Positions 1 through 8,029 of a stretch of DNA of 64,000 nucleotides are shown here, piece after piece (within the stretch, counting starts at the first letter, position 1; the number at the start of each line of letters is the position of its first letter). The DNA is taken from NCBI GenBank assembly GCA_910577325.1, contig CAJTMR010000009.1, positions 60,063 to 124,062 of the forward strand. The letters are read 5' to 3'. Position numbers and translations under genes: made by a program. The DNA is from an uncultured Parabacteroides sp. (GTDB taxonomy: Bacteria; Bacteroidota; Bacteroidia; Bacteroidales; Tannerellaceae). Below the pieces are notes generated by a model. That model saw only the letters and a list, made by a program, of their open reading frames with translations. It searched no databases and was not told where the DNA came from.

Positions 1-110
1 AGGGTGATAAGGTGCTGGTCTTCCACAAGAAGAGAAGAAAAGGTTATCGTAAATTGAACGGTCATCGTCAGCAGTTCACAGAAGTGAGTGTAAAAGAAAT
101 TGTTGCTTAA
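1..110 (+). CDS. rplU: 50S ribosomal protein L21, C-terminal part only
   Basis: The reading frame is open from base 3 to the TAA at 108-110 and gives the last 35 residues, including [20 protein letters not shown], which is the highly basic C-terminal signature of L21. L21 binds 23S rRNA in the large subunit. The 5' part lies outside the window. rpmA (L27) starts 22 bases downstream, the usual rplU-rpmA order in bacteria, so the two should be co-transcribed from a promoter upstream of the window. Confidence 0.95.
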   Translation, partial: GDKVLVFHKKRRKGYRKLNGHRQQFTEVSVKEIVA

Positions 111-132
111 CGTTTAAAGGAGAAAAGAAGAA

Positions 133-399
133 ATGGCACATAAAAAAGGTGTGGGTAGTTCTAAGAACGGCCGTGAATCACAAAGTAAGAGATTAGGTGT
201 TAAGCTTTTCGGTGGAGAAGTTGCTAAAGCTGGCAATATCATCGTTCGTCAGAGAGGTACGGTTCATCATCCGGGTGAAAACGTTGGTATCGGCAAAGAC
301 CATACGTTGTATGCTTTGGTTGACGGTGTGGTAACTTTCCGTAGAGGTAAAGAAAACCGTTCTTTCGTTTCTGTAAAAGAAGTTGTAGCAGAAGCATAA
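133..399 (+). CDS. rpmA: 50S ribosomal protein L27
   Basis: The 88-residue product begins [20 protein letters not shown] and contains the family motif [18 protein letters not shown]27 sits at the peptidyl-transferase centre of the large subunit, its N-terminal tail reaching towards the tRNA acceptor ends. This protein starts directly with MAHKKG, so it lacks the cleavable N-terminal extension seen in Firmicutes. It is the second gene of the rplU-rpmA operon and is followed 27 bases later by a terminator hairpin, which closes the operon. Confidence 0.98.
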   Translation: MAHKKGVGSSKNGRESQSKRLGVKLFGGEVAKAGNIIVRQRGTVHHPGENVGIGKDHTLYALVDGVVTFRRGKENRSFVSVKEVVAEA

Positions 400-425
400 G
401 TATAGGTTTACATAGAATAAGAAGA

Positions 426-456
426 AAGGATATTCGTTTGGCGGATATCCTTTTTT
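426..456 (+). terminator. Rho-independent terminator of rplU-rpmA
   Basis: AAGGATAT (426-433) pairs with ATATCCTT (445-452) across an 11-base loop and runs into a T tract. It lies just after the rpmA stop codon. Confidence 0.85.
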
Positions 457-536
457 CTTTCCTTAATAAGATCAAGATCACAGACTATGTCCATCATTTT
501 ATTGTTTTTTTGAGTCTTTCGAGTTTGGTTTTTATG

Positions 537-544
537 TAAATTTG
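537..544 (+). promoter_or_regulatory. -7 promoter element of the FHA-domain gene
   Basis: TAAATTTG matches the Bacteroidetes -7 consensus TAnnTTTG and lies 35 bases before the start codon at 579. The nearest TTTG that could act as a -33 element is at 509-512, a longer gap (24 bases) than the usual 19-21. Confidence 0.6.
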
Positions 545-578
545 TACACAATTATATGTTAAGATCCAAGAAAAAGAT

Positions 579-1112
579 ATGAAGAGAGTTTTCTGTCCCA
601 AGTGTGACAATCAGTTGGCATTTGACGAAACAAAATATCCGGAGGGTAAAGTATTGGCGTTCGTATGCCCCCAATGTGGTTCCCAGTTCAAGATCAAGTT
701 GGGGCGGAAGGTGGTCCGTACCGAATCCGGACAAGAGAAAGAGGTAAAGGAGCCGGATTTTTCCTGCGGCTATATTACGGTTATTGAAAATTCTTTCGGG
801 TTCAAACAGGAACTTCCCCTCGTAATGGGTGATAATGTGATTGGCCGCCGTAATAAAGATACCACCGGGGTCGATGTACCTATCATTACAAGTGATCCCA
901 GCATGGGGCGTAAACATTGTGTGATAAATGTAAAAGAAGACAGGGAAGGAAAGCTTGTGTACATGTTGCGTGATTTTCCGAGTCTTACCGGAACATTCTT
1001 GTGCAGTACCCTTGTCGGAAAGAAAGAACAGGTACGGATCGGCGAAGGTGCTATTGTGACGATCGGTGCTACTACTTTTATTGTCCATGTGCCGGGAGGT
1101 GAGGAAAGGTAG
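579..1112 (+). CDS. Zinc-ribbon and FHA-domain protein
   Basis: This 177-residue protein begins with an MJ0042-type zinc ribbon (CPKCDNQLAF near residues 6-15 and CPQCGSQF near 30-37, two CxxC pairs). It then has an FHA fold at about residues 75-175, with the typical GRR...S...GRKHC pattern: IGRRNKDT, then MGRKHCVI. FHA domains bind phosphothreonine peptides, so this is probably a small cytosolic adaptor in Ser/Thr phosphorylation or in recruitment of a client protein. There is no signal peptide. It stands alone behind its own -7 element, and no Ser/Thr kinase is visible nearby, so its partner is unknown. Confidence 0.8.
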   Translation: MKRVFCPKCDNQLAFDETKYPEGKVLAFVCPQCGSQFKIKLGRKVVRTESGQEKEVKEPDFSCGYITVIENSFGFKQELPLVMGDNVIGRRNKDTTGVDVPIITSDPSMGRKHCVINVKEDREGKLVYMLRDFPSLTGTFLCSTLVGKKEQVRIGEGAIVTIGATTFIVHVPGGEER

Positions 1113-1385
1113 GCATTCCGGTTGGATATAGATACTGTCCGGAGTGAAACAGACCTTTTGCATCAGGGCGATAAGGGAAATTGGGGGAATTTAGCGTAGG
1201 TTTCGGGATAGATGAATGCAAAAAATCCTTTTCGACTCCGGACCAGTAACCTGAACTAAAAATCATTATTCATGTTTTTTACTTTCGGCTTTGAATATAA
1301 AACAACTCATATCGGTTTTTGATTACGCCCTTTTACCTAAAGAACCACAAAGATGTTAAACGAAAGTTTTATTGACTATGATTGG

Positions 1386-1451
1386 GAGCCTGTTTAAATT
1401 TTCTTCAAAAAGAATTCTCAAAAGAATGCGGAACAAAATTTAAACAGGCTC
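1386..1451. repeat. 66-bp MITE-like inverted repeat
   Basis: GAGCCTGTTTAAATTTT at 1386-1402 is matched perfectly by its reverse complement at 1435-1451, with a 32-base interior that itself contains the palindrome AGAATTCT (1411-1418). The first 27 bases of the element recur exactly at 7018-7044, and an 11-base version (GAGCCTGTTTA) follows queA at 53794. Terminal repeats around a tiny non-coding core, plus dispersed partial copies, suggest a miniature transposable element or the solo ends of an insertion sequence. I see no flanking target duplication. A transcribed form would fold as a hairpin. Confidence 0.6.
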
Positions 1452-1537
1452 TGATTTGCAGAACGTTTTTTTCTATCACAACTTTTATGTTGTTAGCTTT
1501 CTTGGCACTATCATGCGTATATTATGAGATAATTACT

Positions 1538-1545
1538 TACATTTG
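1538..1545 (+). promoter_or_regulatory. -7 promoter element of the TPR protein gene
   Basis: TACATTTG fits TAnnTTTG and is 28 bases upstream of the start codon at 1574. No clear -33 TTTG is visible. Confidence 0.6.
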
Positions 1546-1573
1546 CGTCTGTATCTGATAACATGAAAAAGAA

Positions 1574-3301
1574 ATGAGACGAATATTACATTTGATTTTG
1601 ATCAGTTGCTTGTGCCTCTCGGCAGCAGCTCAGAAAAATGCCCCTAAATGGATGGACAAAGCCAAGAGGGCGGTTTTTACAGTCACGACTTATGGAAAGG
1701 ATGGAAATAAACTTGCGACCGGTACGGGATTTTTTATTTCCGAAACGGGAGTGGCTGTCTCCGCATACGATCTCTTTAAGGGAGCAAGGGAGGCAACGGT
1801 CACAGATTCCGAAGGAAAGACTTTTCCTGTGAAGAATATTCAGGGTGCTGACGATCTGTATGATGCCATAAAGTTTCAGGTCGTGGTGCCGAAGAAGGTC
1901 GCTTTCCTGCCGGTCGCTGCCAGTCCGGTGGCAAACGGAACGAATGCTTATTTGTTGCCGTACTCTACCGGTAAGAAGGCTACCTTCAAGTCCGGCGAGG
2001 TCGTCGAAGTAAGTAAATTGAAAGAACCGTATAAGTATTATAAGATGGCAATCGCGTTGGATGAGAGTGAACTCAATGCTCCATTGCTGACTCCCGAAGG
2101 GGAGGTGTTCGGGTTGGCACAGGCGGATGCCGGTGGAAGGAAAGATATTTGTTACGGGCTTTCTGCCGGATATGTCGGTAGCTTGTCGATAAGTTCTACC
2201 GACTACTTAAGTTCTGTATATCGCAGTATTGATATACAGAAAGGATGGCCGAAGGAACTGGACCAGGCTACGTTGGCACTCTACCTGATCAGTGGTACGC
2301 AGGACGTAAAAACACGCTTGGAAACGGTCAATGACTTTATTGCATCTTTTCCGGATGCTCCCGACGGTTATCTGACTCGTTCCGATCTTTATGCTTACAA
2401 CCGTGTGGAACTGGCAAGTTCTCCATCTGAACAGGCCGTATATCTGCAAAAGGCGTTGGAGGACATAAAAAACGCTTCCAGGTACAGTGACAAGAAAGGC
2501 GACTTCTGGTATAACCAGGCCAAGCTGATCTACGGTGTCGTTTCGGTCGACAGCACGCTGGCCGATCCCGCTTGGACAATCGAAACAGCCATGGAGGCAC
2601 TGGACAAGGCGATCGGAGAGGATGATCAGCCTGCCTGCCATCAGTTAAGGGCGGATATCTTATTCAATAAAGGAGAGTTTCAACAAGCGTTCGATGAATA
2701 TATGATCGTAAACAATAGTGATATTGCCTCTTCCTCTTCCTATTATTTGGCTGCAAAGGCGAAGGAACAGGTGACAGGTTTCAATATCGGCGATGTGATC
2801 GACCTGCTGGATAAGGCGATTGAGAAATGTGGCACGAATATGAATGTTGAGGCGGCCGCTTATGTGCTCGAACGGATCGATTGGCGCCTGCGTCTTGCAC
2901 AATATACGGAGGCTGTTGCCGATTATGATCTTTATTATAGGTTGCTTGGCGGTCAGGTACTTCCGAATTTCTTTTTCTTACGCGAACAAGCCAAGTTCCG
3001 TGCCGGTGACCTGGAAGGGGCTTTGAAGGATATCCAGACTGCCATACTGGGTAGTTCCGATACGCCCGACTACTATGCGGAAGAGGCCTCCATCTACGTT
3101 CGCATGCAGAAGTATCCGGATGCTCTGAAAAGCATAGAGAAAGCGATTGCGATCGCTCCCGATTTCGGAGCATGCTATCGTTTGCGGGGGGTATGTTACG
3201 TCCGTTTGGAAAAGAAAGCGGAAGCTTGCGAAGCATTCAACAAAGCGAAAGAGTTGGGTGACCCTCTTGCTGAAAAACTGATAAAAGAACATTGTAAATA
3301 A
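1574..3301 (+). CDS. Secreted TPR protein with degenerate trypsin-like domain
   Basis: The 575-residue product starts with a Sec signal peptide (MRRILHLILISCLCLSAAAQ), so it is periplasmic or secreted. Residues ~30-190 align by eye with the HtrA-type trypsin fold: TGTGFFISETGVAVSAYDLF corresponds to the GSG...TNNHV region and LNAPLLTPEGEVFGL to GNSGGALVNTKGELVGI. The catalytic His position reads Asp66 and the Ser position reads Leu, so the domain should not cleave peptides and may act as a binding module. Residues ~230-575 form tetratricopeptide repeats; clear ones include PDYYAEEASIYVRMQKYPDA and ACYRLRGVCYVRLEKKAEA. The gene has its own -7 element and is followed 9 bases later by a small secreted-protein gene. 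Its biological role is unknown. Confidence 0.8.
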   Translation: MRRILHLILISCLCLSAAAQKNAPKWMDKAKRAVFTVTTYGKDGNKLATGTGFFISETGVAVSAYDLFKGAREATVTDSEGKTFPVKNIQGADDLYDAIKFQVVVPKKVAFLPVAASPVANGTNAYLLPYSTGKKATFKSGEVVEVSKLKEPYKYYKMAIALDESELNAPLLTPEGEVFGLAQADAGGRKDICYGLSAGYVGSLSISSTDYLSSVYRSIDIQKGWPKELDQATLALYLISGTQDVKTRLETVNDFIASFPDAPDGYLTRSDLYAYNRVELASSPSEQAVYLQKALEDIKNASRYSDKKGDFWYNQAKLIYGVVSVDSTLADPAWTIETAMEALDKAIGEDDQPACHQLRADILFNKGEFQQAFDEYMIVNNSDIASSSSYYLAAKAKEQVTGFNIGDVIDLLDKAIEKCGTNMNVEAAAYVLERIDWRLRLAQYTEAVADYDLYYRLLGGQVLPNFFFLREQAKFRAGDLEGALKDIQTAILGSSDTPDYYAEEASIYVRMQKYPDALKSIEKAIAIAPDFGACYRLRGVCYVRLEKKAEACEAFNKAKELGDPLAEKLIKEHCK

Positions 3302-3310
3302 GAGAGAAAA

Positions 3311-3730
3311 ATGAAAAAACTATTGCCCTTGTTACTTGTAGCTGTTCTCCCGTTCGGTATGGCTCAAAGTAATCAGAAAAAGACGGAGTGTGTGAATACA
3401 ACATTGCTCAATAGAGAGTTATCAGAGATCAAGGCGTTGGTCAATGGTGAATGGGAACTGGTAAGTGGCGGGAATGCCCGAGAGTTATGCGAGTATGAAA
3501 ATACGTTTATCACGTTTGCGGACGATCAATACGTCTGGACGGAGGACGGCAAAGCCGAACCGGGCGCCTTGAACTGGCGCAAGACGGAGATAGAGACCGG
3601 GCACAAGGTTTATTTGATGGATGTCTTTTATGCGACCCATCCGGCTTATCCTGTGTCTGTCAAAGGAGATACTCTTATCCTGCAGGATTGTTCGGAAACC
3701 AGATATGAATATACGTTAATCCGGAAATAG
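3311..3730 (+). CDS. Small secreted protein of unknown function
   Basis: The 139-residue product has a signal peptide (MKKLLPLLLVAVLPFGMAQS) and a short mature part with a lipocalin-like look: an early NGEWELVSG segment and alternating strands (FITFADDQYVWTEDGK, DTLILQDCSETRYEYTLIRK). I do not recognise a named family. It follows the TPR pseudo-protease gene by 9 bases on the same strand and is closed by a strong hairpin, so the two form a two-gene operon. The products may act together in the envelope, which is inference from position only. Confidence 0.7.
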   Translation: MKKLLPLLLVAVLPFGMAQSNQKKTECVNTTLLNRELSEIKALVNGEWELVSGGNARELCEYENTFITFADDQYVWTEDGKAEPGALNWRKTEIETGHKVYLMDVFYATHPAYPVSVKGDTLILQDCSETRYEYTLIRK

Positions 3731-3750
3731 CCTCTCTTCAGAAGGTAAGC

Positions 3751-3826
3751 GCGAATCCGTGATTTTACATGAGCCGGTTTCTACTTCCGTAAAACTTGGG
3801 TTGTATAAAATCACGGATTCGCTTTT
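3751..3826. terminator. Bidirectional terminator hairpin
   Basis: GCGAATCCGTGATTTTA (3751-3767) and its perfect reverse complement (3806-3822) form a 17-bp stem, followed by TTTT on the plus strand. It lies between two convergent genes and probably ends both transcripts. Confidence 0.85.
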
Positions 3827-3833
3827 GTGAGGA

Positions 3834-4997
3834 TTACTTTCTTTTTAGGATTCTTTTGCCTAACCACTTTCTTATCGGTTCGTCATAAAGTTTCAGGCAG
3901 AGGTAAGCCAAGATGATGCTGCCGCCATAGACCGCAATTGCCATAGGCCGGATTTCAGCGAAAGTATAAAGTTCGTTGTCGATCAGCCAAGCATAGAACA
4001 AATACATGATCGGGTAGTGGACGGCGTAGAGCGGGTAAGATATGTCACCTAAGAATTTGCAGATTTGTGTCGAACGTTTGTCTGTCGTTTGACCTGATGC
4101 ACCCATCCAAACAAGGACAGGGAAAATGAGGATGATACAGACGGCTTCGAATAGCCCGTTGAGGCTGATGGGAGCTGTGTCCACCTGTATATAGGGCACA
4201 CAGAAGAGAATCAGCAGAACGATCGAACAAATCCAGAAAGCCCCCTTTATCCGGAATGGTTTGAAATTGCGGGATAATAGCATTCCTAATGAAAAGGGGA
4301 AGAGCATACGCAAAGAACCTCCGAGGAAATTCACGCCGTCAAGTGTCCAGCCCACACCGATCATGTCGTATCCCGAAACATTGAAAAGTGTGAATCCGGC
4401 AAGCCCTATCCCTAAAAGAGTAACGAGTACGGTCAGGGCTTTGGTGGAAATGCGGTTAATGAAAACAGCGTAAAGGATGTTGCCTATGTATTCGAAAAAG
4501 AGTGACCAGCTCGGACCGTTTAGCGGGAACATTTCTCCATTGCCGCGTACTTCATATTTCGCTCCGGGCAGGGCGGGAATAAAAAATATGGCACAGAGTA
4601 TGGATAGCATCACTGCCGATATTGCCACATGTTTGCCATCCCACTGTACGGAACCTTGCATGAAGAAGGCAGTCGCTCCCAGTATTGCTCCCATGATTAT
4701 CATTGGATGAAGGCGGATCAAGCGGCGTTTGAAAAAGTCACCGGTAGTCATTGTCTTTCCCAGGCGGTCGTCATAAGCATAGCCGATCACGAAACCTGAT
4801 AGGATGAAGAAAAAATCTACAGCCAGGTAGCCGTGATTGATTGTTGTGATAGGGGAACCTCCGGCTGCAAATGAAAGGCCTTCGAAAATGTGATAAAAAA
4901 CAACCAACAAGGCTGCCACCCCTCTCAACCCGTCAAGGAGTTCGTAATGGGGTTTGGTATCCGCGAATGCGGCTGAAGAGATTGTTGTGTTTGGCAT
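3834..4997 (-). CDS. Acyltransferase 3 (OafA/YrhL-type) membrane protein
   Basis: The 387-residue protein belongs to the acyltransferase 3 family. The N-terminal LDGLRGVAALLVVFYHIFEG carries the conserved Arg and the essential His, followed by about ten hydrophobic segments and VDFFFILSGFVIGYAY. Such enzymes move acetyl or other acyl groups onto surface polysaccharides, lipids or exported small molecules at the cytoplasmic membrane. The substrate cannot be read from the sequence. The start at 4997 is supported by a -7 element on the minus strand (CAAAGATA, 5030-5037). A Crp/Fnr-type regulator gene lies just upstream on the same strand and could control it. Confidence 0.88.
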   Translation of the reverse strand: MPNTTISSAAFADTKPHYELLDGLRGVAALLVVFYHIFEGLSFAAGGSPITTINHGYLAVDFFFILSGFVIGYAYDDRLGKTMTTGDFFKRRLIRLHPMIIMGAILGATAFFMQGSVQWDGKHVAISAVMLSILCAIFFIPALPGAKYEVRGNGEMFPLNGPSWSLFFEYIGNILYAVFINRISTKALTVLVTLLGIGLAGFTLFNVSGYDMIGVGWTLDGVNFLGGSLRMLFPFSLGMLLSRNFKPFRIKGAFWICSIVLLILFCVPYIQVDTAPISLNGLFEAVCIILIFPVLVWMGASGQTTDKRSTQICKFLGDISYPLYAVHYPIMYLFYAWLIDNELYTFAEIRPMAIAVYGGSIILAYLCLKLYDEPIRKWLGKRILKRK

Positions 4998-5029
4998 TGA
5001 TATTGAATTAGATGTTTGTAATATGACGG

Positions 5030-5037
5030 CAAAGATA
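5030..5037 (-). promoter_or_regulatory. -7 promoter element of the acyltransferase gene
   Basis: On the minus strand this reads TATCTTTG, a match to TAnnTTTG, 32 bases before the start codon. It lies between the regulator stop (5080) and the acyltransferase, so the acyltransferase can be transcribed on its own. Confidence 0.6.
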
Positions 5038-5079
5038 TTCGTTTTTGAGACTGAAAAATTTGTTCTATGTCAAATTCGA

Positions 5080-5643
5080 CTATCCGCTGGCTCGGAGCCG
5101 GCTGAGAGTGGAAAGCCTGATCCCCAAGTAGGAGGCGACATATCCTAAGTTTACTCGCCGATATGCGTCCGGAAATTGTTCCTTGAATGCTTCGTATCGT
5201 TCTTTTGCCGGTAAAGTCAAACGGTCTTTGTGGCTGCGGTGCAGACGTCTGTATTCGTTCTGATGGATGATTCTTCCCCAGTTGCAAAGTTCGATGTTTG
5301 TTTTGAAAAGATGTGTCAAAGTGTCCAGTGGTATCCTGTAGGCTTCCACCGCTTCTAACGTTTCAACGAACTCTTCGCTTATTTTTCCATAATAAAGTTC
5401 ATCCATACTAAATACAATACTCCCTTCGCCGGCAAACGATGTCGTAACCTCTTCTCCGTCTACCAGCCAAAAGGAACGTGTTATCCCCTTCTCTATGAAA
5501 AAAGCGGATTTGCAATAAGTATCTGCTTTTATCAACTGAAACTTTTTAGGAAAGCAGCAGTGGGTCACATTTTCTTTTAATACTTGAACGGTATCATCGG
5601 AGATTGGAAACAAAGAGTTTATTTTATTTAATATGTTTGTCAT
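5080..5643 (-). CDS. Crp/Fnr-family transcriptional regulator
   Basis: The 187-residue protein has the cyclic-nucleotide-binding-type jelly roll at about 25-130 (KADTYCKSAFFIEKGITRSF, then VTTSFAGEGSIVFSMDELYY) and a C-terminal winged helix ending YVASYLGIRLSTLSRLRASG. The short form with a YLGI...TLSRLR recognition helix is typical of Bacteroidetes Crp-like proteins. It lacks the Fnr cysteines. Its ligand and targets are unknown; the neighbouring acyltransferase on the same strand is the most obvious candidate target. Confidence 0.88.
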   Translation of the reverse strand: MTNILNKINSLFPISDDTVQVLKENVTHCCFPKKFQLIKADTYCKSAFFIEKGITRSFWLVDGEEVTTSFAGEGSIVFSMDELYYGKISEEFVETLEAVEAYRIPLDTLTHLFKTNIELCNWGRIIHQNEYRRLHRSHKDRLTLPAKERYEAFKEQFPDAYRRVNLGYVASYLGIRLSTLSRLRASG

Positions 5644-5768
5644 GATGTTACTTTGTCATTGTCTGTCAGTCACAAGTATAAGATATGCCGGTAAAGAACA
5701 ATTGGCAACCGAACCGTAATTATCTTACCGCCTGATTGCCAATCGCCAATTAATTTATAGAATTTTCC

Positions 5769-6866
5769 TTATAGCCATTCGTTCATGAACGCATCCATTT
5801 CGTCTGCGTGTGCTTCAAGGCTTTGGAGCAGTTTGAACTGAGCCTTTGTGCGGATCAGGTTATGTTTCGGACTGTGTATCTTGTAATATGTGTCACCATT
5901 GATGTAGTCGGTCAGGAAACGGACTGTCTGCATGTAGGTCAGCAAGCGACCGCCGTATGGGAGCAGTTTGATTTCCGTCGGGGTCAAGAAAGACTTGGCT
6001 TTCTCCATGTAGCCGCGTGTATAAGCTTTGAAGATGTCCATGTTAACATGGATATTGTCCAGGTTTTCGTCATCTTCGGCTCCGGTGTTTGCTCCTGTGC
6101 GGATAAAGTCGCCGATGTCTGACAGGACAAAGCCGGGCATGACCGTATCGAGGTCGATCACGCATAAAACTTTGTCGGTTTCGGCATCGAACATCATGTT
6201 GTTAACTTTTGTGTCGCAATGGTTCGTGCGTTTTTTCAGGTTGCCTTCTCGATAGAGTCGTTCCTGGATACACATGGATTCGGCGCGTTTTTCGATTTCC
6301 TCGATCAGCTCTTTCACTTCGTCCAGACGGCCGGCAGCATTGGTTTTTACTGCATCGTGGAATTGTTCCAGACGAAATTCCATGTTATGGAAGTTCGGAA
6401 TGGTTTCGCCCAGCGTACCTTCCGGAATGTCGGCCAGCATGGACTGGAAGTCACCGAAAGCCTTGCCTGCTTCGTAAGACAGTTCGGGGGTCACTTCTTC
6501 ATAGCTTTTACTGTTCGGGATGAACAGGCAGACGCGCCAATAACTATCTCCGTCGAAATGATACAACTTGTTGTCTTTTGTGGGGAGGAAAGTCAACACT
6601 TTGCGGTCGATGTCGCTTTCGCCTTTTTCTTCCAATTTCTTACGGATATGCGAAGTAACGACCTGAATATTATTCTGCAACATATCCACATTTGTGAAAA
6701 TCAGGTGGTTAATACGTTGTAATACGTATTTGATTTCGCCTTTTTCGTTTGTTACTTTCAGCGTATCATTAATGTGTCCGTTTCCGAATGGTTCGGCGGA
6801 AACAACTTTCTCTGTGAGCTGGAACTGGTCCAGAATGTTTAGTAATTGTTCTTTCGTTTTTGCCAT
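5769..6866 (-). CDS. N-acetylhexosamine 1-kinase-like phosphotransferase
   Basis: The 365-residue protein is in the APH/choline-kinase-type phosphotransferase superfamily. The catalytic loop HCDTKVNNMMFD (about residue 215) and the metal-binding segment VIDLDTVMPGFVLSDIGDFI resemble NahK, which phosphorylates GlcNAc or GalNAc at C1 in the lacto-N-biose/mucin sugar salvage route. The nucleotide-side motif is NGHINDTLKV near residue 29. No lacto-N-biose phosphorylase or epimerase gene is adjacent, so the substrate remains an inference. A -7 element on the minus strand (CAAATGTA, 6949-6956) supports a monocistronic unit. Confidence 0.8.
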   Translation of the reverse strand: MAKTKEQLLNILDQFQLTEKVVSAEPFGNGHINDTLKVTNEKGEIKYVLQRINHLIFTNVDMLQNNIQVVTSHIRKKLEEKGESDIDRKVLTFLPTKDNKLYHFDGDSYWRVCLFIPNSKSYEEVTPELSYEAGKAFGDFQSMLADIPEGTLGETIPNFHNMEFRLEQFHDAVKTNAAGRLDEVKELIEEIEKRAESMCIQERLYREGNLKKRTNHCDTKVNNMMFDAETDKVLCVIDLDTVMPGFVLSDIGDFIRTGANTGAEDDENLDNIHVNMDIFKAYTRGYMEKAKSFLTPTEIKLLPYGGRLLTYMQTVRFLTDYINGDTYYKIHSPKHNLIRTKAQFKLLQSLEAHADEMDAFMNEWL

Positions 6867-7215
6867 GGCATTATATTAATTGATAAATGATAAATGAGAA
6901 ATGAAGGAACGCATGGTGTATGGCTTCACTTCACTTGTCAATTACACGCAAATGTAAGAATATCTTTGTAAATAAAAAATGGGCCAGGGTAACGGCTTCA
7001 AAATTTTTCAAGATTTAGAGCCTGTTTAAATTTTCTTCAAAAAGTTTATTTCAGTTCCTTTTGAGTTTCTTTCCGGTCTGTTATCCTGTTTTTATTCGTT
7101 ACATAGCCCGCTATGCTCCTTATAAAAACAGAAAAACATCCTTCATAACAGAAAATAAGGGTGGAACTCTTGCAATAAAAGTATCACCCTTACTTATTTG
7201 TTGTTTCCGAAACAA
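6867..7215. other. Intergenic stretch with partial copy of the MITE-like repeat
   Basis: This region holds the kinase promoter (CAAATGTA, 6949-6956, minus strand) and a 27-base exact copy (7018-7044) of the left end of the 1386-1451 repeat, without its matching right end. A short open frame at 7061-7270 has no start context or homology that I recognise and overlaps the next gene's end, so I do not call it. Confidence 0.6.
7018..7044. repeat. Half copy of the MITE-like element
   Basis: These 27 bases, beginning GAGCCTGTTTAAATTTTC, are identical to 1386-1412 and then diverge. No inverted partner is present nearby, so this is a truncated or solo end. Confidence 0.65.
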
Positions 7216-7962
7216 TTATAGCATAGTTTTCATTCCTATCCCCGATTGTGCTACTTCCAAATTTGGATAATCAGACTTGTACTGCGATGTTAGGTCCAAA
7301 ATAAGATATGGCATAGAAGTAGGAGAACCAGCGTATTCATAGCTCACACTTTTTCCGTCAAAATCAAAAGTGAAAATTTGTATTAACGCTTCATCTCTTT
7401 CCTTGAATGTAATATTACCATTTCCCGTCTTTTCTGGGTGAGTTATGCTTTGAGCTTTGTATATGAAATTTCTATTACCATTACCTGGAATAGTGAAATC
7501 TGTAAAATCGAACGTCAAGGAAGTATATCCGGCGAAAGGACTATATTGCATTATTTTATCCTTAATGGTTGTAATTTCATCCGGGGTAAGGTCTTTCCCT
7601 TCTACATTGGCATTATTTATAATTGAGAACGAGTTTGATTGAAAGATCGTCGTTTTCTTCTCTTTTGAAATTTGCTTTATCAGTTCATAGGATGCTGTTT
7701 TACTCGATTGCAAAGGAGGAGTAAGCACCCTTACTCGCAGCAGATATTCATACCCATCTTCATAATGGAAACCTGCTATATCATCATTAAGTATTGTCCA
7801 GTCCTTATTGTTCAGCCGTACAATAAGTGAACTTTTTCCTTCCACTATTGCTTGTTTGGAAGCGACAGTGAGTTCATCCTGTAAATCATCATTCTTATTA
7901 CAGGACATAAGACTAATAACACCAATAAGAAGTGTCAATATGGGCAACTTTAATGTTTTCAT
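7216..7962 (-). CDS. Lipoprotein of unknown function
   Basis: The 248-residue product has a lipoprotein signal peptide with lipobox LMSC (Cys21) followed by NKNDDLQ. The mature part contains no motif that I recognise. Alternating polar and hydrophobic stretches (SYEYAGSPTSMPYLILDLTS, YTSLTFDFTDFTIPG) suggest an all-beta fold, as in many Bacteroidetes surface or periplasmic lipoproteins. It lies downstream of a Crp/Fnr-type regulator on the same strand (gap 67 bases), which may regulate it. The gene is more AT-rich than its neighbours, a possible sign of recent acquisition. Confidence 0.7.
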   Translation of the reverse strand: MKTLKLPILTLLIGVISLMSCNKNDDLQDELTVASKQAIVEGKSSLIVRLNNKDWTILNDDIAGFHYEDGYEYLLRVRVLTPPLQSSKTASYELIKQISKEKKTTIFQSNSFSIINNANVEGKDLTPDEITTIKDKIMQYSPFAGYTSLTFDFTDFTIPGNGNRNFIYKAQSITHPEKTGNGNITFKERDEALIQIFTFDFDGKSVSYEYAGSPTSMPYLILDLTSQYKSDYPNLEVAQSGIGMKTML

Positions 7963-8029
7963 AAATGTATGTTTTTAATAAAAATAAAGCGAAGTTAGGA
8001 ATGCTCGATGAAAAAAGTCTTGACTTAAA

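Larger units (their letters stand above)
1113..1573. other. Gene-free stretch holding a MITE-like repeat
   Basis: I find no credible gene in these 461 bases. The stretch contains the 66-bp inverted repeat described separately (1386-1451) and the -7 element of the next gene (1538-1545). The rest shows no further structure that I can support. Confidence 0.6.

Noticed and set aside
7061..7270. A 69-residue plus-strand frame next to the half MITE copy.
   Set aside because: It has no promoter, overlaps the end of the lipoprotein gene and has no recognisable similarity.
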